DNA of 64,000 nucleotides from Tolypocladium sp. Sup5 PDA-1 (GCA_000750105.3 JPHH03000084.1:1-64000); one strand, 5' to 3'; positions 23,711 to 35,713 are shown, counted from the stretch's first letter. The notes: generated from the sequence alone by a model not told the origin. Program-made: numbers and translations.

Positions 23711-24792
23711 GGTGCTGGAGGTGAGTGGACTTTGCTACAGTGGAAGATCCAGTGCCGGTTGTTGATGGTGCGATTTGGAGACAAGTGTGCGCTGGTCTGG
23801 CAGTGGACTAGGCTTATAAGTTGTCTATGCTCTGTATGAGCTATGTCGATCCATCTCATCTATATCCGCAGGAAGTCTCCGCGGCGAACATGATTGGTAA
23901 TTCATCGATGAATTGAATCGCAACATCGGCAACCAGGGTCAGGTCCGGGTGGATCAAGATCCCCAGTGTACTGCTAGTCTGTACGTAGAGGTTCAGTCTG
24001 GATCTCATCAGCAACAGTCATGGCGTCATGAATCTGGGCCTGCCTGTGGAGCATCAGTGACATGTCCGCCGGGAGACCAGGCACTTGCGGGATTGGCTCG
24101 GGCGCCATCTCCACTCGTCGTATTTCTAATTCGACTTGCAGAAGTTGCGCGCGATGTTTCATAGCATCGAGGGCAAAAGAAGTCAACAGAGCCCCCGGTC
24201 GTGTCCAAGTACTGGTATCTATGTACCGGACATGCAGCTGTCCAGAGCTTCTTTCACACGGTGGGCAATCCTTCTTTGCAAGCCCGAAGTCGAGGAACCA
24301 CGCTGGCAGACGGGACGAGGCCCGAGGCTGCATGGATGGAGTCATAATGGCGTACGAAGTAGACAAGGAGTCAACCAGTATCCATGTTCGTAGCAATCCT
24401 CCGCTTCCCCGGCCCCATCTGAGGACTGAGATTGCGGCAGCTCGGCAGATGAAGGAGACGAGATCCAAGAACCTTCACCCCCGAGGCTCGGCCTTCGGTC
24501 TTTGCGTCTTCCTCCTCCCTCGCTCCCGTCGGGCCCTCCGCTGGCGCCGGAGCAGCCCCACTCTTTTTATCCCCCACCCCGGGCAGCCGATTGCACCGAT
24601 TTCCAATGTGGGAGCCCCCGGGACCATTAATAATTGCCGCATCGACAAGCTGCCTGCTGAGCGCTGACAGATTCTACATAAAAGCTATGGTTTCATTAAA
24701 AAATGACTGCAGCGGTGAGTCAACCGGGCAGCCGTCTTTTCATCTTTGCGGAACATTGAACTCCCCGCAAGTCCGAGCCCGTATTCAACACC
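23711..24792. other. Divergent promoter region
   Basis: About 1.1 kb between the divergently transcribed flavin oxidoreductase and the DsbA-like gene. It holds promoter DNA for both, TACGAAGTA at 24353-24361, and no supportable coding frame. Confidence 0.5.
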
Positions 24793-25488
24793 ATGACCAA
24801 CTTCCGCATCACCGTCACCTCGGACACCGTCTGCCCCTGGTGCTACGTCGGCCGCCGGCAGCTCCAGCGCGCGCAGCAGCTCTGGCTGCAGAAGCACCCC
24901 GACAGCGGCGACACCTTCTCCGTCAGCTACGCGCCCTACCAGCTGCAGCCGGCGTGGCCCCGGGGCCCGGGCGCGAGCATGGACAAGCAGCAGTTCTACA
25001 ACGAGCGGTTCGGCCCCGCGCGCACCGAGATGATCCACCGGCGGCTCGCGCAGGTCGGCCAGCAGACGGGCATCGACTTCAAGTTCGGCGGCCGCGTGGG
25101 CAACTCGCGCGACTCGCACCGGCTGGTGCACCTGGCCAAGACGTACGGCAACGAGGTCGAGCTCAAGACCATCGACGGGCTGTTTGCCGCCTACTTTGAG
25201 CATGAGAGGGACATCACCGCCCATGAGACGCTCAAGGACGTTGCGGCCAAGGCTGGCATCCCCGCCGACGAGTTCCAGCGGGCCATTGTCGACAGCGACG
25301 CTGGCGGCCCAGAGGTCGACAAGGCGGCGGACGCGGCGAGGCAGTCCGGTGTCAGCGGCGTGCCGGATTACCGCGTCCAGGACCGCTTCAGGTTAAACGG
25401 CGCGAGGGAGCCGGCCGAGTTTGTCCGCGTCTTTGAAAAGGTCAAGGCTCTGGAGCGGGGAGAGGAGGTCTTTGATGACGAGGAGTAA
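24793..25488 (+). CDS. DsbA/FrnE-family thiol oxidoreductase
   Basis: A single exon encoding 231 residues. It begins with the thioredoxin-fold strand FRITVTSDTVCPWCYVG. The active-site pair is Cys14-x-x-Cys17 (CPWC) followed by YVGRRQL, typical of the FrnE-like branch of the DSBA family. A helical insertion follows (FYNERFGPARTEMIHRRL). The cis-proline loop GVSGVPDY and the C-terminal strand with VFEKVKALERG close the fold. There is no signal peptide, so it is probably a cytosolic enzyme, as in other fungi where members act in redox or glutathione-linked reactions, often in accessory pathways. It converges with the PLD-like gene, the ends lying 96 bp apart. Confidence 0.92.
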   Translation: MTNFRITVTSDTVCPWCYVGRRQLQRAQQLWLQKHPDSGDTFSVSYAPYQLQPAWPRGPGASMDKQQFYNERFGPARTEMIHRRLAQVGQQTGIDFKFGGRVGNSRDSHRLVHLAKTYGNEVELKTIDGLFAAYFEHERDITAHETLKDVAAKAGIPADEFQRAIVDSDAGGPEVDKAADAARQSGVSGVPDYRVQDRFRLNGAREPAEFVRVFEKVKALERGEEVFDDEE

Positions 25489-25584
25489 ATAAGGTCGAAT
25501 ATGCCAACGGAGCGTTATTCCTATAGCTGCAACTAGGAGGCTGCCACCATCATAATACCAACTCAACGCAAGGCTTACCCAAGA

Positions 25585-27072
25585 TTAATGATCCCTTGAC
25601 CGAAAGACAACCTCGGTCCGTCTCTCAAACACGTCATCCCACAGCTTGTGCCCGTCAAACCCTGGTACGTGGAAGAGCACTCCCAGCTCCTGGCTGGTCC
25701 ACCAGCTGGCTCTGTCCATGTTGCCCGACCCCAGCACCAGATACTCGCTGTCCACCAGGGTCATCTTGATGTGGCTGAATACCGGCTCGTCGTCCTCCCC
25801 CTTCCTGCTGGCCAGCGGCTTGTAGTACAGGATTTCTAGCTTTCCTGGCGTGACGGATTGAGCTTCGAGATCAGGCGGCTGTTTCGGCATCTGCAATTGC
25901 TGGTACTTTTTGACGAGTTTATTGATGCATCTTGCCGTTGTAGTCCCGGCCGTGACGAGTTGCTCAATCAGCATCATGCCCTTGCTTGTCCTGATCTGTA
26001 CGTCAACCCCACGGGCCAGTGCCGCCAGCAACGCGTCCAGAACCGCCCACGACGTGAGGTTGGGCGTCAAGATTGTGATTTCCCGGCGTGCATTGGCGAA
26101 CAGTGTGAGCAAAGCGGCGTTGAGCGGTGTCATTGGCGGGTTGGACTGGGACAGGAAGGGAAAGAAGCTGAATCTGGGGTTTCGATGGTGCGATGACGGG
26201 AGCAGTATCGTCGGCACAGGTGCTGAGAAGGAGAATCTGAGGGACTGCGTCGCCGACACCTCGTCTCCTCTGATCATGCCTGTGCTGCTCGTCGCGGAAT
26301 CCAGCGTCTGCGAGTCTCCCTCTTGCGCGCGAATAGAGTCTCCTCGCGTCTCCGGGAGACGGCCGTTGGTGCTGGCGTTGGGCCCTGATACGTTGGGCCC
26401 TGATCCGGTGCCCCAGACCCTCTCGTGGAAGGTTAGCAGCCTCGACACGACATCTCCCTCGATCTCGACGCATCCCTCGAACCAGCGTTCCCAGCTGACA
26501 TTGCAGCTTGGCACAAAAGCCCTGGTCCCGTCAACGACGACATACTTTGGGTGCATGACGCTCAGCGGGGTGAAGAAGAGGCTCTTGACCGTCATCTCGA
26601 TGCCGCCGTGTCTGAGCGTCCGCTCATCCGGGAGGCCCAGCTTTGCCCATTGCGCCGGCGGATAGACGTGGCCATCTCGGGACGATGTGTGGAACAGCTT
26701 CTGAAGGAGCCCTCTGGAGGAGAATCCGACGGTAACGCGCAGCGGGGACACGGCCCCTTGGTGTTGTGCGCGAGACGACGCGAGCTGAAGCAGGGTCTCC
26801 CGGAGGGCATCCAGGGTGGGCGAGGCAGCCCAGTAGCAGGTGACGAAATGGACCGAGTGCTTGGCCGCCGATATGGCTGGGAGCAGAGCGCGCGTGTATA
26901 TGGAATAGCCAGTGCCGACATACAGCGACCTCGGCACGCTGGTGGTGATGAGCGAGTCGAGGTTGGTGACGTGGTGGTTGGGGAAGTCGTTGGCCTGTTC
27001 AGACCGATGTGATGCGAGCAGCTCTTTCCACGGCTTCACGAATGAGGCTGGGAACTCGGCTGGAGCCGTCAT
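25585..27072 (-). CDS. Phospholipase D-like protein with two HKD motifs
   Basis: An uninterrupted frame of 495 residues. Two PLD active-site motifs are complete: HPKYVVVD followed by PSCNVSWERW, and HIKMTLVD followed by LVLGSGNMDRASWW. Each has the HxKxxxxD pattern and the downstream Asn of the superfamily. N-terminal of the first motif is the usual strand LLPAISAAKHSVHFVTCYW. The domains are linked by a low-complexity Ser/Gly/Asp insert of about 60 residues. The second domain begins around LLTLFANARREITILTPN. The superfamily includes phospholipases, cardiolipin synthases and nucleases. The overall layout is of the small fungal PLDc_2 type and substrate is unknown. No targeting signal is evident. 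Confidence 0.88.
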   Translation of the reverse strand: MTAPAEFPASFVKPWKELLASHRSEQANDFPNHHVTNLDSLITTSVPRSLYVGTGYSIYTRALLPAISAAKHSVHFVTCYWAASPTLDALRETLLQLASSRAQHQGAVSPLRVTVGFSSRGLLQKLFHTSSRDGHVYPPAQWAKLGLPDERTLRHGGIEMTVKSLFFTPLSVMHPKYVVVDGTRAFVPSCNVSWERWFEGCVEIEGDVVSRLLTFHERVWGTGSGPNVSGPNASTNGRLPETRGDSIRAQEGDSQTLDSATSSTGMIRGDEVSATQSLRFSFSAPVPTILLPSSHHRNPRFSFFPFLSQSNPPMTPLNAALLTLFANARREITILTPNLTSWAVLDALLAALARGVDVQIRTSKGMMLIEQLVTAGTTTARCINKLVKKYQQLQMPKQPPDLEAQSVTPGKLEILYYKPLASRKGEDDEPVFSHIKMTLVDSEYLVLGSGNMDRASWWTSQELGVLFHVPGFDGHKLWDDVFERRTEVVFRSRDH

Positions 27073-27473
27073 GATGCAGAGTTTTATAGCTACATTGACA
27101 TGTTGTCTCTTACGGGGGATGCTTTTGGATCAATGGTGATGGAGTGGGCGTTTGTATAGCTGCAAGGAGTCTCGATAGTGATGACGCGCTGGAACGCGCC
27201 CCCAACAAACCCCCGCCATTTACATTCGTTTGGCTGCATGTGCCTCGATAAGAAAGAGCCCCAGGTCCCACGCAAGTGGCCTCAACGGCATGAATTCCAT
27301 GAACGGGTTCAAAGGGATCAACAAGGTGCGCCGCTGGCCCTGTACACGGCAGGAACCTAGACTTTAATGCCGGAGCTGCTGATCCACACCGTAAAGTACG
27401 TAGGTGCCTTGGGAGTTGAGGTACGCTGAGCGAACGTGGCCAGAAGGACAAGGCCTGCCAATACATTACCCTT
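27073..27473. other. Intergenic region between two minus-strand genes
   Basis: About 400 bp holding the promoter of the PLD-like gene and the 3' flank of the 175-residue gene. No coding frame or repeat is seen. Confidence 0.45.
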
Positions 27474-28001
27474 TCAGATGCCCCTGATCCGTTTGAGCTC
27501 CCAGAACACAGCCGTCCCGCTACCGCCCTCGCTAGTAGCCGTGATGTGAACCCAAGTCGTCTGTGGCGGCGGCTCCTGCGCCCCCGGCAGCTGCCAGACA
27601 TCCCAGCCGCCAACACCATCACTCTGCTCAGGCTGTGCCGACGTCAGCGAGACCGTGATACGACCGCCCTGGAGCGGCAGCTCATCAACGTCCGTCTCCA
27701 GCACCATCAGCTTTTGGTGCCGTACAATGTCAAACATGCGCGGCATAATGGTGCTTGCGTAGACGCGGTCGGCTTCGAGATTCAGTTCAAGGGACGGGTA
27801 GCCCGTGACGAGGGCCAGCTGGCTCGGGTCGGTCTCGCTCTGGTAGAGGACATGCTGCTCCCTGTCCTTTGCGCCAGGTTTGGCTTGAGTGTACGAGTTG
27901 ACGAGACTCAGAGCCTCGTCCCAGAGCGCGGTAAAGGCAGGCTCGCACGTGGTGCGGCCGGGCTGGAGGGAGAAGAGCCAGATCTTGGTGGTTGGGGACA
28001 T
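27474..28001 (-). CDS. Hypothetical protein, 175 aa
   Basis: An ATG-initiated frame of 175 residues without intron. It starts MSPTTKIWLFSLQPG and alternates hydrophobic strands and amphipathic helices (ALVTGYPSLELNLEADRVY, MFDIVRHQKLMVLETDVDEL), which fits a compact soluble alpha/beta protein. The pattern (short N-terminal strand, helix, TGYPSLE, and a Met/His helix) is reminiscent of dimeric alpha-beta-barrel proteins, but I do not recognise the family. Codon use is GC-biased like that of its neighbours, which supports it being real. It is divergent from the AP-2 mu gene across a 370-bp spacer. Confidence 0.7.
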   Translation of the reverse strand: MSPTTKIWLFSLQPGRTTCEPAFTALWDEALSLVNSYTQAKPGAKDREQHVLYQSETDPSQLALVTGYPSLELNLEADRVYASTIMPRMFDIVRHQKLMVLETDVDELPLQGGRITVSLTSAQPEQSDGVGGWDVWQLPGAQEPPPQTTWVHITATSEGGSGTAVFWELKRIRGI

Positions 28002-28371
28002 GGTTACCGCGCCTCTGCCGTGACCCCGACCTGGCTGCGGCTCCAGAGTGCGCAGGCACCAGATTCAACTTGGCCTTTGCACTTGTGTGCGTGATGATGG
28101 ACGAAGTACGCATACGAACTAGATGGTGGAACCACCGAGCATCATGGAGCCTGGGGCCTGGAGCACACGTGCCGCGCCTGTGGCTGGCTCTACACTTGAC
28201 CGCCCGCAAGCTCCCTGGCAGAATCTCCCCTCCAACTCGACCTATCCATGCCTCCTTTCCCAGCGCAGACACATAGCATCACCACCGCGCAATCCTCCAC
28301 TGCTACCTAATCAGCGCCCAATCTCGAGAGGCAGCTCCGTCGCTTCTCCGTCTCTCGCCTCCGCCGCGACC
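28002..28371. promoter_or_regulatory. Bidirectional promoter of the 175-aa gene and AP-2 mu
   Basis: A 370-bp spacer between head-to-head start codons. The AP-2 mu side is pyrimidine-rich near the start codon. An ACGAAGTA motif lies at 28101-28108. Confidence 0.5.
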
Positions 28372-29805
28372 ATGATCTCGGGCGTCCTCATCTTCAACCA
28401 AAAGGGCGAGAACCTCATCTTCCGCGCCTTTCGCAACGACTGCCGGCCCCGTCTCGCCGATGTCTTCCGCATCCAAGTCATTTCCAATGCCCAGGTGCGC
28501 TCGCCGATCCTGACGCTCGGGAGCACGACCTTCAGCCATGTCAAGCACGAGAACATCTACCTGGTGGCCATCACCAAGAGCAACGCCAATGCCGCCCTCG
28601 TCTTCGAGTTCCTCTACCGCTTGATCCAGCTAGGCAAGGGCTACTTTGGCAAGTTTGACGAGGAGGCCGTCAAGAACAACTTTGTGCTGGTCTACGAGCT
28701 GCTGGACGGTATGCTGTTCCCGTGCCTTCTGTTTCGCCATGGCTCAACACGAGGTGCTGATACGGAATCTAGAGATCATCGACTTTGGATATCCCCAGAA
28801 CACCGAGACGGACACGCTCAAAATGTACATTACGACCGAAGGCGTCAAGTCCGAAGCGCGACCCGAAGATACCTCGAAAATCACCATGCAAGCCACCGGC
28901 GCGCTTTCTTGGCGGAAAGCGGACGTCAGGTATCGCAAGAACGAGGCCTTTGTCGATGTAATAGAGGACGTCAATCTGCTCATGTCTGCAACGGGCGCCG
29001 TGCTCCGAGCCGACGTCACAGGGCAGATTGTGATGCGCGCATATCTGACCGGCACTCCGGAATGCAAATTCGGCTTGAATGACAGACTATTGTTGGACAA
29101 CGACGGTCTTCAAAGCTACCCCAGCGGGAATCGGATGGGGTCCAAAGCGACCAAAGCAGCGGCAGGCAGCGTCACGCTCGAGGACTGCCAGTTCCACCAA
29201 TGTGTCAAGCTGGGCAAGTTTGACACGGACAGAATCATCAGCTTCGTGCCTCCGGATGGCGAGTTCGAGCTCATGCGCTACCGTGCTACCGAAAACGTCA
29301 ATCTCCCTTTCAAGGTCCACGCCATTGTCAACGAGGTCGGCCGCTCCAAGGTCGAGTACAGCATCGGCGTCAAGGCCAACTTTGGCTCCAAGCTCTTTGC
29401 CACAAACGTCGTCGTCAAGATACCTACGCCCCTCAACACAGCGAAGATCACTGAGCGCTGCACCCAAGGCAAAGCCAAGTACGAGCCCAGCGAGAACTGC
29501 ATCGTGTGGAAGATTGGCAGATTCACCGGCCAGAGCGAATATGTCCTCAGCGCCGAGGCGATATTGACGAGCATGACGAACCAGCGAGCCTGGAGTCGGC
29601 CACCATTGAGCATGAACTTCAGCCTGTTGATGTTCACCAGTTCTGGGTTGCTGGTGCGGTACCTCAAGGTCTTTGAAAAGAGCAATTATTCTAGTGTCAA
29701 GTGGGTGCGGTATATGACGAGAGCGGGCTCGTATGAAATAAGGTGAGAACGTGATACAAACCACCCCCCAGCGTATGCCGCCTGCTGACAAACTCTAGGT
29801 TTTGA
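28372..29805 (+). CDS. APM4: AP-2 complex subunit mu (clathrin adaptor)
   Basis: Exons 28372-28708, 28773-29742 and a last exon of only 7 nt, 29799-29805, give 437 residues. The N-terminal longin-like domain starts ISGVLIFNQKGENLIFRAFRNDCRP. The linker continues with ENTETDTLKMYITTEGVKS-type sequence. The C-terminal mu-homology domain starts around TGALSWRKADVRYRKNEAFVDVIE and ends KWVRYMTRAGSYEIRF. Length and sequence match AP-2 rather than AP-1 mu. The protein recognises Yxx-phi sorting signals and PIP2 in endocytosis at the plasma membrane. Introns are 64 and 56 nt. If the second intron is retained, translation stops one codon earlier after EIR, so the micro-exon only adds the final Phe. 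Confidence 0.96.
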
Positions 29806-32247
29806 GACGATATTGATGACAAGGTTGTAAGGTAGAGCATGTAACGGCGTTCAAGGATATCGGTAGAGCAAAATCTATCACTGGCTGGTGCTGTTTCGTC
29901 AGCTTCTCTAACTCTGTCCCAACATGCGGTATACAGTCGCGGACTCCAGCGACAGACGACACTCAATCGGCACTGATCATGCGGAGGCCCGGTGGTTAAC
30001 GTTGCAGCTTGGAATCCCTGAGCAACGACGGGTGAAGAGGTCCGGCAGCTGCCTGGCCTACCGCAGAAAGACAACTACTTCACGATACGATGCGCATGAC
30101 CTTCAAGCAACCTCCAGCAAAGCGCCGCACCGGGGTACCACTGTGTTACCAAACTTGCATCGTTGCCCAGTATTGGCAACCTCTCCTTCGCCAGCAGATT
30201 CCTCTGCATGCCTCGCATCGTCGGGCCTGTCGCCATCTCACGGCGTGCGCCGGACACCTGGCATTCAACCCAACAGCGCAGAGGGCAAGCTGCGGCCAGC
30301 GCCCCTTGTTTACATCAACAGCACATGCACTTTCGATTCATTCGGCTTGGCTTGCGAGAGTGACGCCACTTCAAGCGCTGACGGCATGTAGAGGACGGAC
30401 AGGCACCTCCTGCGGTTTGTCAATGCAGCTCACGCCATTTACACACGATCCCCACGCCGCGCCACCGTTGCTGTACGACGCTGCAGGCTCTGTCGAGTCC
30501 ACTCTCTATCTGACATATGCAGGATGTTGGTGACAGCGCGCAGGGACATATGCATGATGTCGGTGACAGCGAGCAGGGCCGGCGGAAGTTACGTTCGATT
30601 CCGACTCTTGTGGACGGCGAGCCGAGCACATGCCATCGGGCAATCCAATCAGCTTTCACAGCTCTCATCGTCATCTAGTTGGCCCTTGCGAGCCGCTTCG
30701 CATCCAAGAGCCAGAATCGGCCGTGTGCAACTTTCGTCCAGCTGCAAACTTGGTGTATATGCAGATCCGACGGCACATTCTCACGGACCTGCGGGCCATT
30801 CGTGGAACCAGCGCATCGCCACAAAGGCCCTTTTACGGGCTGTTGTACGCTGCGGTATTTCTTCTCGAGTTACCTTCTAGAAGTTCTGATGGCATCATCA
30901 CCAGATGACATGACGACTCTGTGATGACGGTCACGAACCGTGCTGCTTCGACGATGGGGGCCATTGATTTCTACGCCTGCGTAAGGGCAAGCCACCATAC
31001 TTTCCACCCTCCAACCTCACTGTCAGCTCCAGCCACCCCTCAACCGCCCTTTGCTGATGCGAAATGTGCCTGGAGCAAGTGGTGAAGGCCGCAACAATGC
31101 CTAGAACCCGAGGTCATCCCCTCGACAGTGTCTTGGTTTTGTGCCTTTGAGCAACGCTATAAGTATGCCTACTGGAGATGTTTCACTTTTGCCACGGGCT
31201 GTCCGCACGAGGCTCCACGTGTGTGGGTTGGCAGTTGCTCCCCTCCCCCCCTCCCGGGCGGGATCAGTTCTACGATGGCTTCTCAGGGCTGGGTGCCATT
31301 ATCGTGGCCGCAGTATCGTCGCTGTCTGGGAGTCATATCTTGAGTTGCAAGCTGCCAAAATGCCTCAGCCAGGGGGCAGAAGCGGTCCAGTTAATCAGGC
31401 CACATAGAGATTTCGTATAAGAAGGAGACGCTGTTCTCGTTCTGCGAGAGATGGATCGGCAGCCTGACATGCCTCGCTATCAAGGCCATCAGGACGCAGT
31501 CACCCAACAATCCTCATAACAGGTAACAACGGTCGGAGCAAATTTTGAGGTCCTCTTGCCCGCCCGCCGACTCTCGACACCGCCGGCAAGACTGTTTCAT
31601 CTCCCGTGGACACGACACTCCAGGCTTCAGCTGGCTAAGACTTGGCCGCCTCTTTCGTGGCGGATCGTTCAAGCAAATCGAATTCTCACATGCCTAGCCG
31701 TCTCAAATGACAGCTAAACCTCATCATCCACTGCTGCCATGGCCCGCCGCTGAGACGAGCAGCACCACAATGCGGGCCGTCAATCCCAACACGACTAGAG
31801 TCAGGGTCAGGAGCTCTTGACATATATACCCATCGGAACTACGCCCTGAGCAAAGAACGCCCCCTGATCAGCATCTTGCAGTCAGCTGCTTGCGGTACTA
31901 TCTCGGATCGGTCTTTCTACGTGCGTTCCTAGCTGGTATAATAGTCGCGTCGAGCCCTGTTCGTCACGTCTCACACAGCAGAGACATTGCCGGAGTCGCA
32001 CTTTTTCTTCCGAGAGTCCCGCTGCCCCATCACTGCTATTTCCGTCTCCAGCCGCCTCAGCAGCCAAATATTCACGTCATCGACGCCGACGGCCGAGACA
32101 TACAGCCTCCCCCGTGCAACAATCACCGCGAACCAGCAGCGCCGCCCCTGAAACCATCAGCAGCCTCGGGGCCGAGCCCCAGCCGTGACAGCTGACGCCT
32201 ATACTCGGTTCCTGGCGAAGAAGTTTTCTCATCTCGATGGGGCAAAT
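29806..32247. other. Gene-free stretch
   Basis: About 2.4 kb without a supportable gene. Frames up to 155 codons are present (for example 29924-30391) but have random composition and no domain. No clear repeat is seen. Confidence 0.5.
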
Positions 32248-32647
32248 ATGTGTATTTGCTCCGTCCTTCACCACCATCACGTCCCCCCATGCCCCCGGCC
32301 CCTGGCTTTTGTCACACACTACCTGTACTGCCCCGATGCCACGGTCAACCCCCTGGCCAGCGAGGCCGTCGCCCCCTACGCCAACGTCGTGTACCCGCCC
32401 AACCACGGCGTCAACTACGATAACCCGTGCTCCACGGGGGGCTGCGTCGTGTCGCCGCAGTGCGCGACGGGGACGTGTCGGCTGCAGGACCTCAGGGGCC
32501 GGGTGGGTGTGCTGCGCGTGCCGGCGAGGGGGCAATGTCTACCGCACGTGCACCAACAGGACGGTCGGGAGCCCGGATGCGTTTTGTTATCACGACGTTT
32601 GCCAGACGTGTATGCCGGATGGCTCGCCGGGGAATGTGACGAGTTGA
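32248..32647 (+). pseudogene. Small Cys/His-rich protein, frameshifted copy
   Basis: A frame starting ATG-TGT (MCICSVLHHHHVPPC) reads THYLYCPDATVNPLASEAV, NPCSTGGCVVSPQCATGTC and RLQDLRG. It then loses register within the G-rich run at about 32490-32500. The next frame continues GWVCCACRRGGNVYRTC, then CYHDVCQTCMPDG and a stop. Joined, it parallels the intact gene at 35714: both start with MC, both have RLx/PLE...GxWVCCxCRxGxN and both end in CxHxxCQTC. A one-base change breaks this copy, unless it is an assembly error. The conserved Cys and His suggest metal binding or disulfides. Function unknown. Confidence 0.6.
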
Positions 32648-33785
32648 GGTGGTCGTCTTGGGAGGGTCTGGGGATATAGGGGCGTGGTAAGGTGAATGCC
32701 ACCATGGTGCGTTGCTGCGTCGATGTTGGCCCTGAGGGTGATCTGCTGGATGGTTGGCACTTTCGATGCTTGCTGGATCTTGTTAAAGGCATGTACAATT
32801 TTGAAACCTGTTGAGCACGACTCACCCTACTAAGCCCATGTCATCCAACCTGCCACCTTGTCACTCTACATCCCCCCATCTTAGCCAGGCCCTTGACGAT
32901 GTTACCGAACTCGACTATCTGGAAACCAACACCCGTGGCATTTTGTATTTCCAGCCAGGAACCCTCCTACTAGCCTCCCTTGCTCCCCATTAGTCGATCC
33001 GTCGCACAAACCAATCTCTCGGCTCCGCTATCCCTCCGAAGATTCGCGGTCAAGACGCATCGAATGCCTCCCCAGGCCATACCGATGGCACAGTTCGTCA
33101 AGACCAGCGCGAAAAATCACAAAACGAGTGCTGCCCCGTCTTTGCAAGCACCGACAGGCTCGCTTCGACTTTCACGGATTGACATAGGCCCGGGCTGCCA
33201 CGTTCCGACGCCAATAAACCCGCGACGCAGCCGAGCGAGCCCTTTCCGCTCTTGCGCCTCGTGAAACAGATGCTTGCCGAAACTGCCGTTTGGGCATCTT
33301 CGTATCGCTGCCGCTGTGGTTTGCGTCTCACCAGCATGGTGTTTAGCATTGGTGATGGGTAGTCGCGTCGTCTGCGGTCATGTCGACAGCTGGGTCTCGC
33401 TTCATGGATCTCGCAGTGGGCGAGAGGTATATGAACGGGCCGCAACCGGATGTGATGGCTGGTTGCGTGCGTGACGGAGGCAAAGCATTACTCACAAACG
33501 TTTCCAGAGCTGAGCGTCCCTTGCCTGCAGTCACCCCAACCTGCCCAACCGTCCAAGAGTTTCGGAAGCAGTCATCAAGGAGCAGTAGTCACCAAGCCAC
33601 GCCTTGCTGCGACAAAACACCTCCTCTCGCATGTACTTTACAAACAACAAACGCTCTCGCCCTCCCTGCTTCTTCAACTTCTCCCCAGCTTCTAGTCACG
33701 CGAAGCACGCCTTCTTGCAAGCCCTCCACAGCCTGTGCCACATTGCTCTTCCCGAGAGCAAATCAAACAGCCTCTCACAATGTGA
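32648..33785. other. Gene-free stretch
   Basis: About 1.1 kb with no supportable coding. It may contain the promoter and a possible 5' exon of the Cys/His-rich fragment that follows. Confidence 0.4.
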
Positions 33786-33955
33786 CCCGATGGAAGATCT
33801 GGCTCGCCTGCGACCACTTCGACATCAGGAACGACTGCCGCAACGGCAAGGCGGGCATCAGCATCGAGGACTGCAAGCACTACAGGCTGCGGACCGTCGA
33901 GTACCCGCTGATGCCCAACTGCCCGTACTCGAACCGCAGCGGGGCGTGGAACTGA
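33786..33955 (+). CDS. Fragment of a further small Cys/His-rich protein
   Basis: The frame reads WKIWLACDHFDIRNDCRNGK, then SIEDCKHYRLRTVEYP and MPNCPYSNRSG before a stop. The spacing of Cys-x-His and Cys pairs recalls the neighbours at 32248 and 35714. A second Cys-rich stretch, RCECVMIHGGVEVVWGHFCCH, follows in another frame at about 33980-34045. Either an unusually placed intron joins them or the gene is broken. The frame is open far upstream, so the start codon is not fixed. Treated as a partial gene of uncertain state. Confidence 0.35.
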
Positions 33956-34147
33956 GTGCAGAAAGGTCATGAACAATAGGGGCCGCTGCGAGTGTGTCAT
34001 GATCCACGGCGGCGTGGAGGTTGTGTGGGGGCACTTTTGCTGCCATGCCTATCCGAAGGGGGCTTCGATACATACTGGACGCGGCTTCGATGTCGTCGGG
34101 GATTATATGGCTTTGAGGTGATTCCTTTTTGGTCTGCGGCGATTTAT

Positions 34148-34890
34148 TCAGATGGACACCGTTAGCAGCCAGGTATCTGAACCCGGTGGACAACTACCTT
34201 GGTCAGTCAGTGGCAGTTTTGGAGTTGGACCGAGCCATCGGTCATATATATCAGTCGGGAACTTGCCCCAAGATAGCGGTATGGGGATAATATTCCTGGT
34301 GTTCTTCACCCAGTCCCTATACGTGTCGCCCAATGTGTCCGCCAAAGTGAATACGGCCATCTCTCTGTCATGGTCAGCCTCCTTGAACCCGAAGCAAGCA
34401 GGTGGGCATCTATGAGTGGCAGTCCGCGATCCGACCACTCCGAGCGGCCACCGACTTGCAGATGTAGCGCGGCTGAGATTGAGATCCCCGAACCTGCATG
34501 AGACAACAATACGTCGTACCAGATCCAGCAGCCCAGATCCCAGTGCAGGGGGGCCCAGACGGCCAAGCGCATGGAGCCTACCGGGAGCTGGAGAAGCCCC
34601 GGAGCTAGTCGAGCGCTTTTGTCCATGAAGAAGACCCGGTGCCTGATTTTAAGCAGCCAGGGCTGTAGCGTTCATCTTTCCGTGAAGGTGCCAGTGTCGG
34701 CGGCATCTTGCCAAGCAAAACGGGAACTCCTCTGGTGCTCGTAGTCGAGTTGAGCGTCACCATCGCAACCAGTAGGCAGCTCGTCCGCATCCACGCAAGA
34801 TCGACGACTCTGGCGGGCCCGCGTACCGCACTGCTGGGACCAGTTTCCCGACAATTCGGAGCCCGGTGAGACTTGGTCATCCCCCACCAT
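34148..34890 (-). other. Minus-strand degenerate coding-like stretch, unassigned
   Basis: Three short minus-strand frames follow one another (34672-34890, 34306-34626, 34148-34438). The last contains protein-like sequence (FTLADTLGDTYRDWVKNTRN, GKFPTDIYDRWLGP). Together they look like remnants of one longer gene, but no family is recognised, so it may also be chance. Confidence 0.2.
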
Positions 34891-35713
34891 GTCGACAGCC
34901 GCTATTGTTCAGCCCAGTTCACCTCTCGAGGCGTAAATCTGAGGTATCTTCATCGGCGAGCTGCAGAATCGACCGAGAAACAATGCATCTCTCGTACAAC
35001 TATGCTCGCCCTGGGCAAGCTCTCCGCACTCCGGGTCGCCCTGCCAACTCCCAGCCTAGCAATGATTCTCAGCCAGTTGCCCGCTAAGTGTCGGTCTTTG
35101 CGGATGCCATCGTTCGGAGCCCCGGCAAGTGAGCGTCGTGCATTTGGAGTTGCGCAATCCCAATATCTTCCTCCATGAACGCCACACTCTGCCCTCCCGA
35201 GACATTGGTAAAAGTCTGCGTTCTTGCCCATCAGCGACGACTTACGAGATCCCGGGACCGCGGGTCTGGGTACTGACAGGGAGGCGGAGAGCTGTGCTTG
35301 TTGTTTCTCGATCTCCGAAGAAAGAATCCACACTCAGCGATGAATGCTGCTGCAATTTACTCTTGATTTGCATCATGGCATACCAGCGCCTCGGTTCGGC
35401 TGCAGATTGGCGAGAGAGACAACGGATGGCAGCAGCAGAAAGCGGAATTGGAGCGTCCTTACCGAGCCAGTCCGTTGGCACCATCAAAGCTCTTTGGACA
35501 TGCTTCAGTTCATAGACAGACTCGGGATAATGGAAGAAGTCACGAGAAGGTATAAATAAGTAGAGCCGAATCTTCGTTGTGAGAGCCAGTGGGTTTTCTG
35601 GTCAACACACTCACGCAGCATAAAGCGCACGCCGACTGCATCCATCTCTCAGCATTTGCCCGGAAGGGAATTTTTGAAGACAAGATATCATAGAATCTTC
35701 ACCACCCGCAGCA

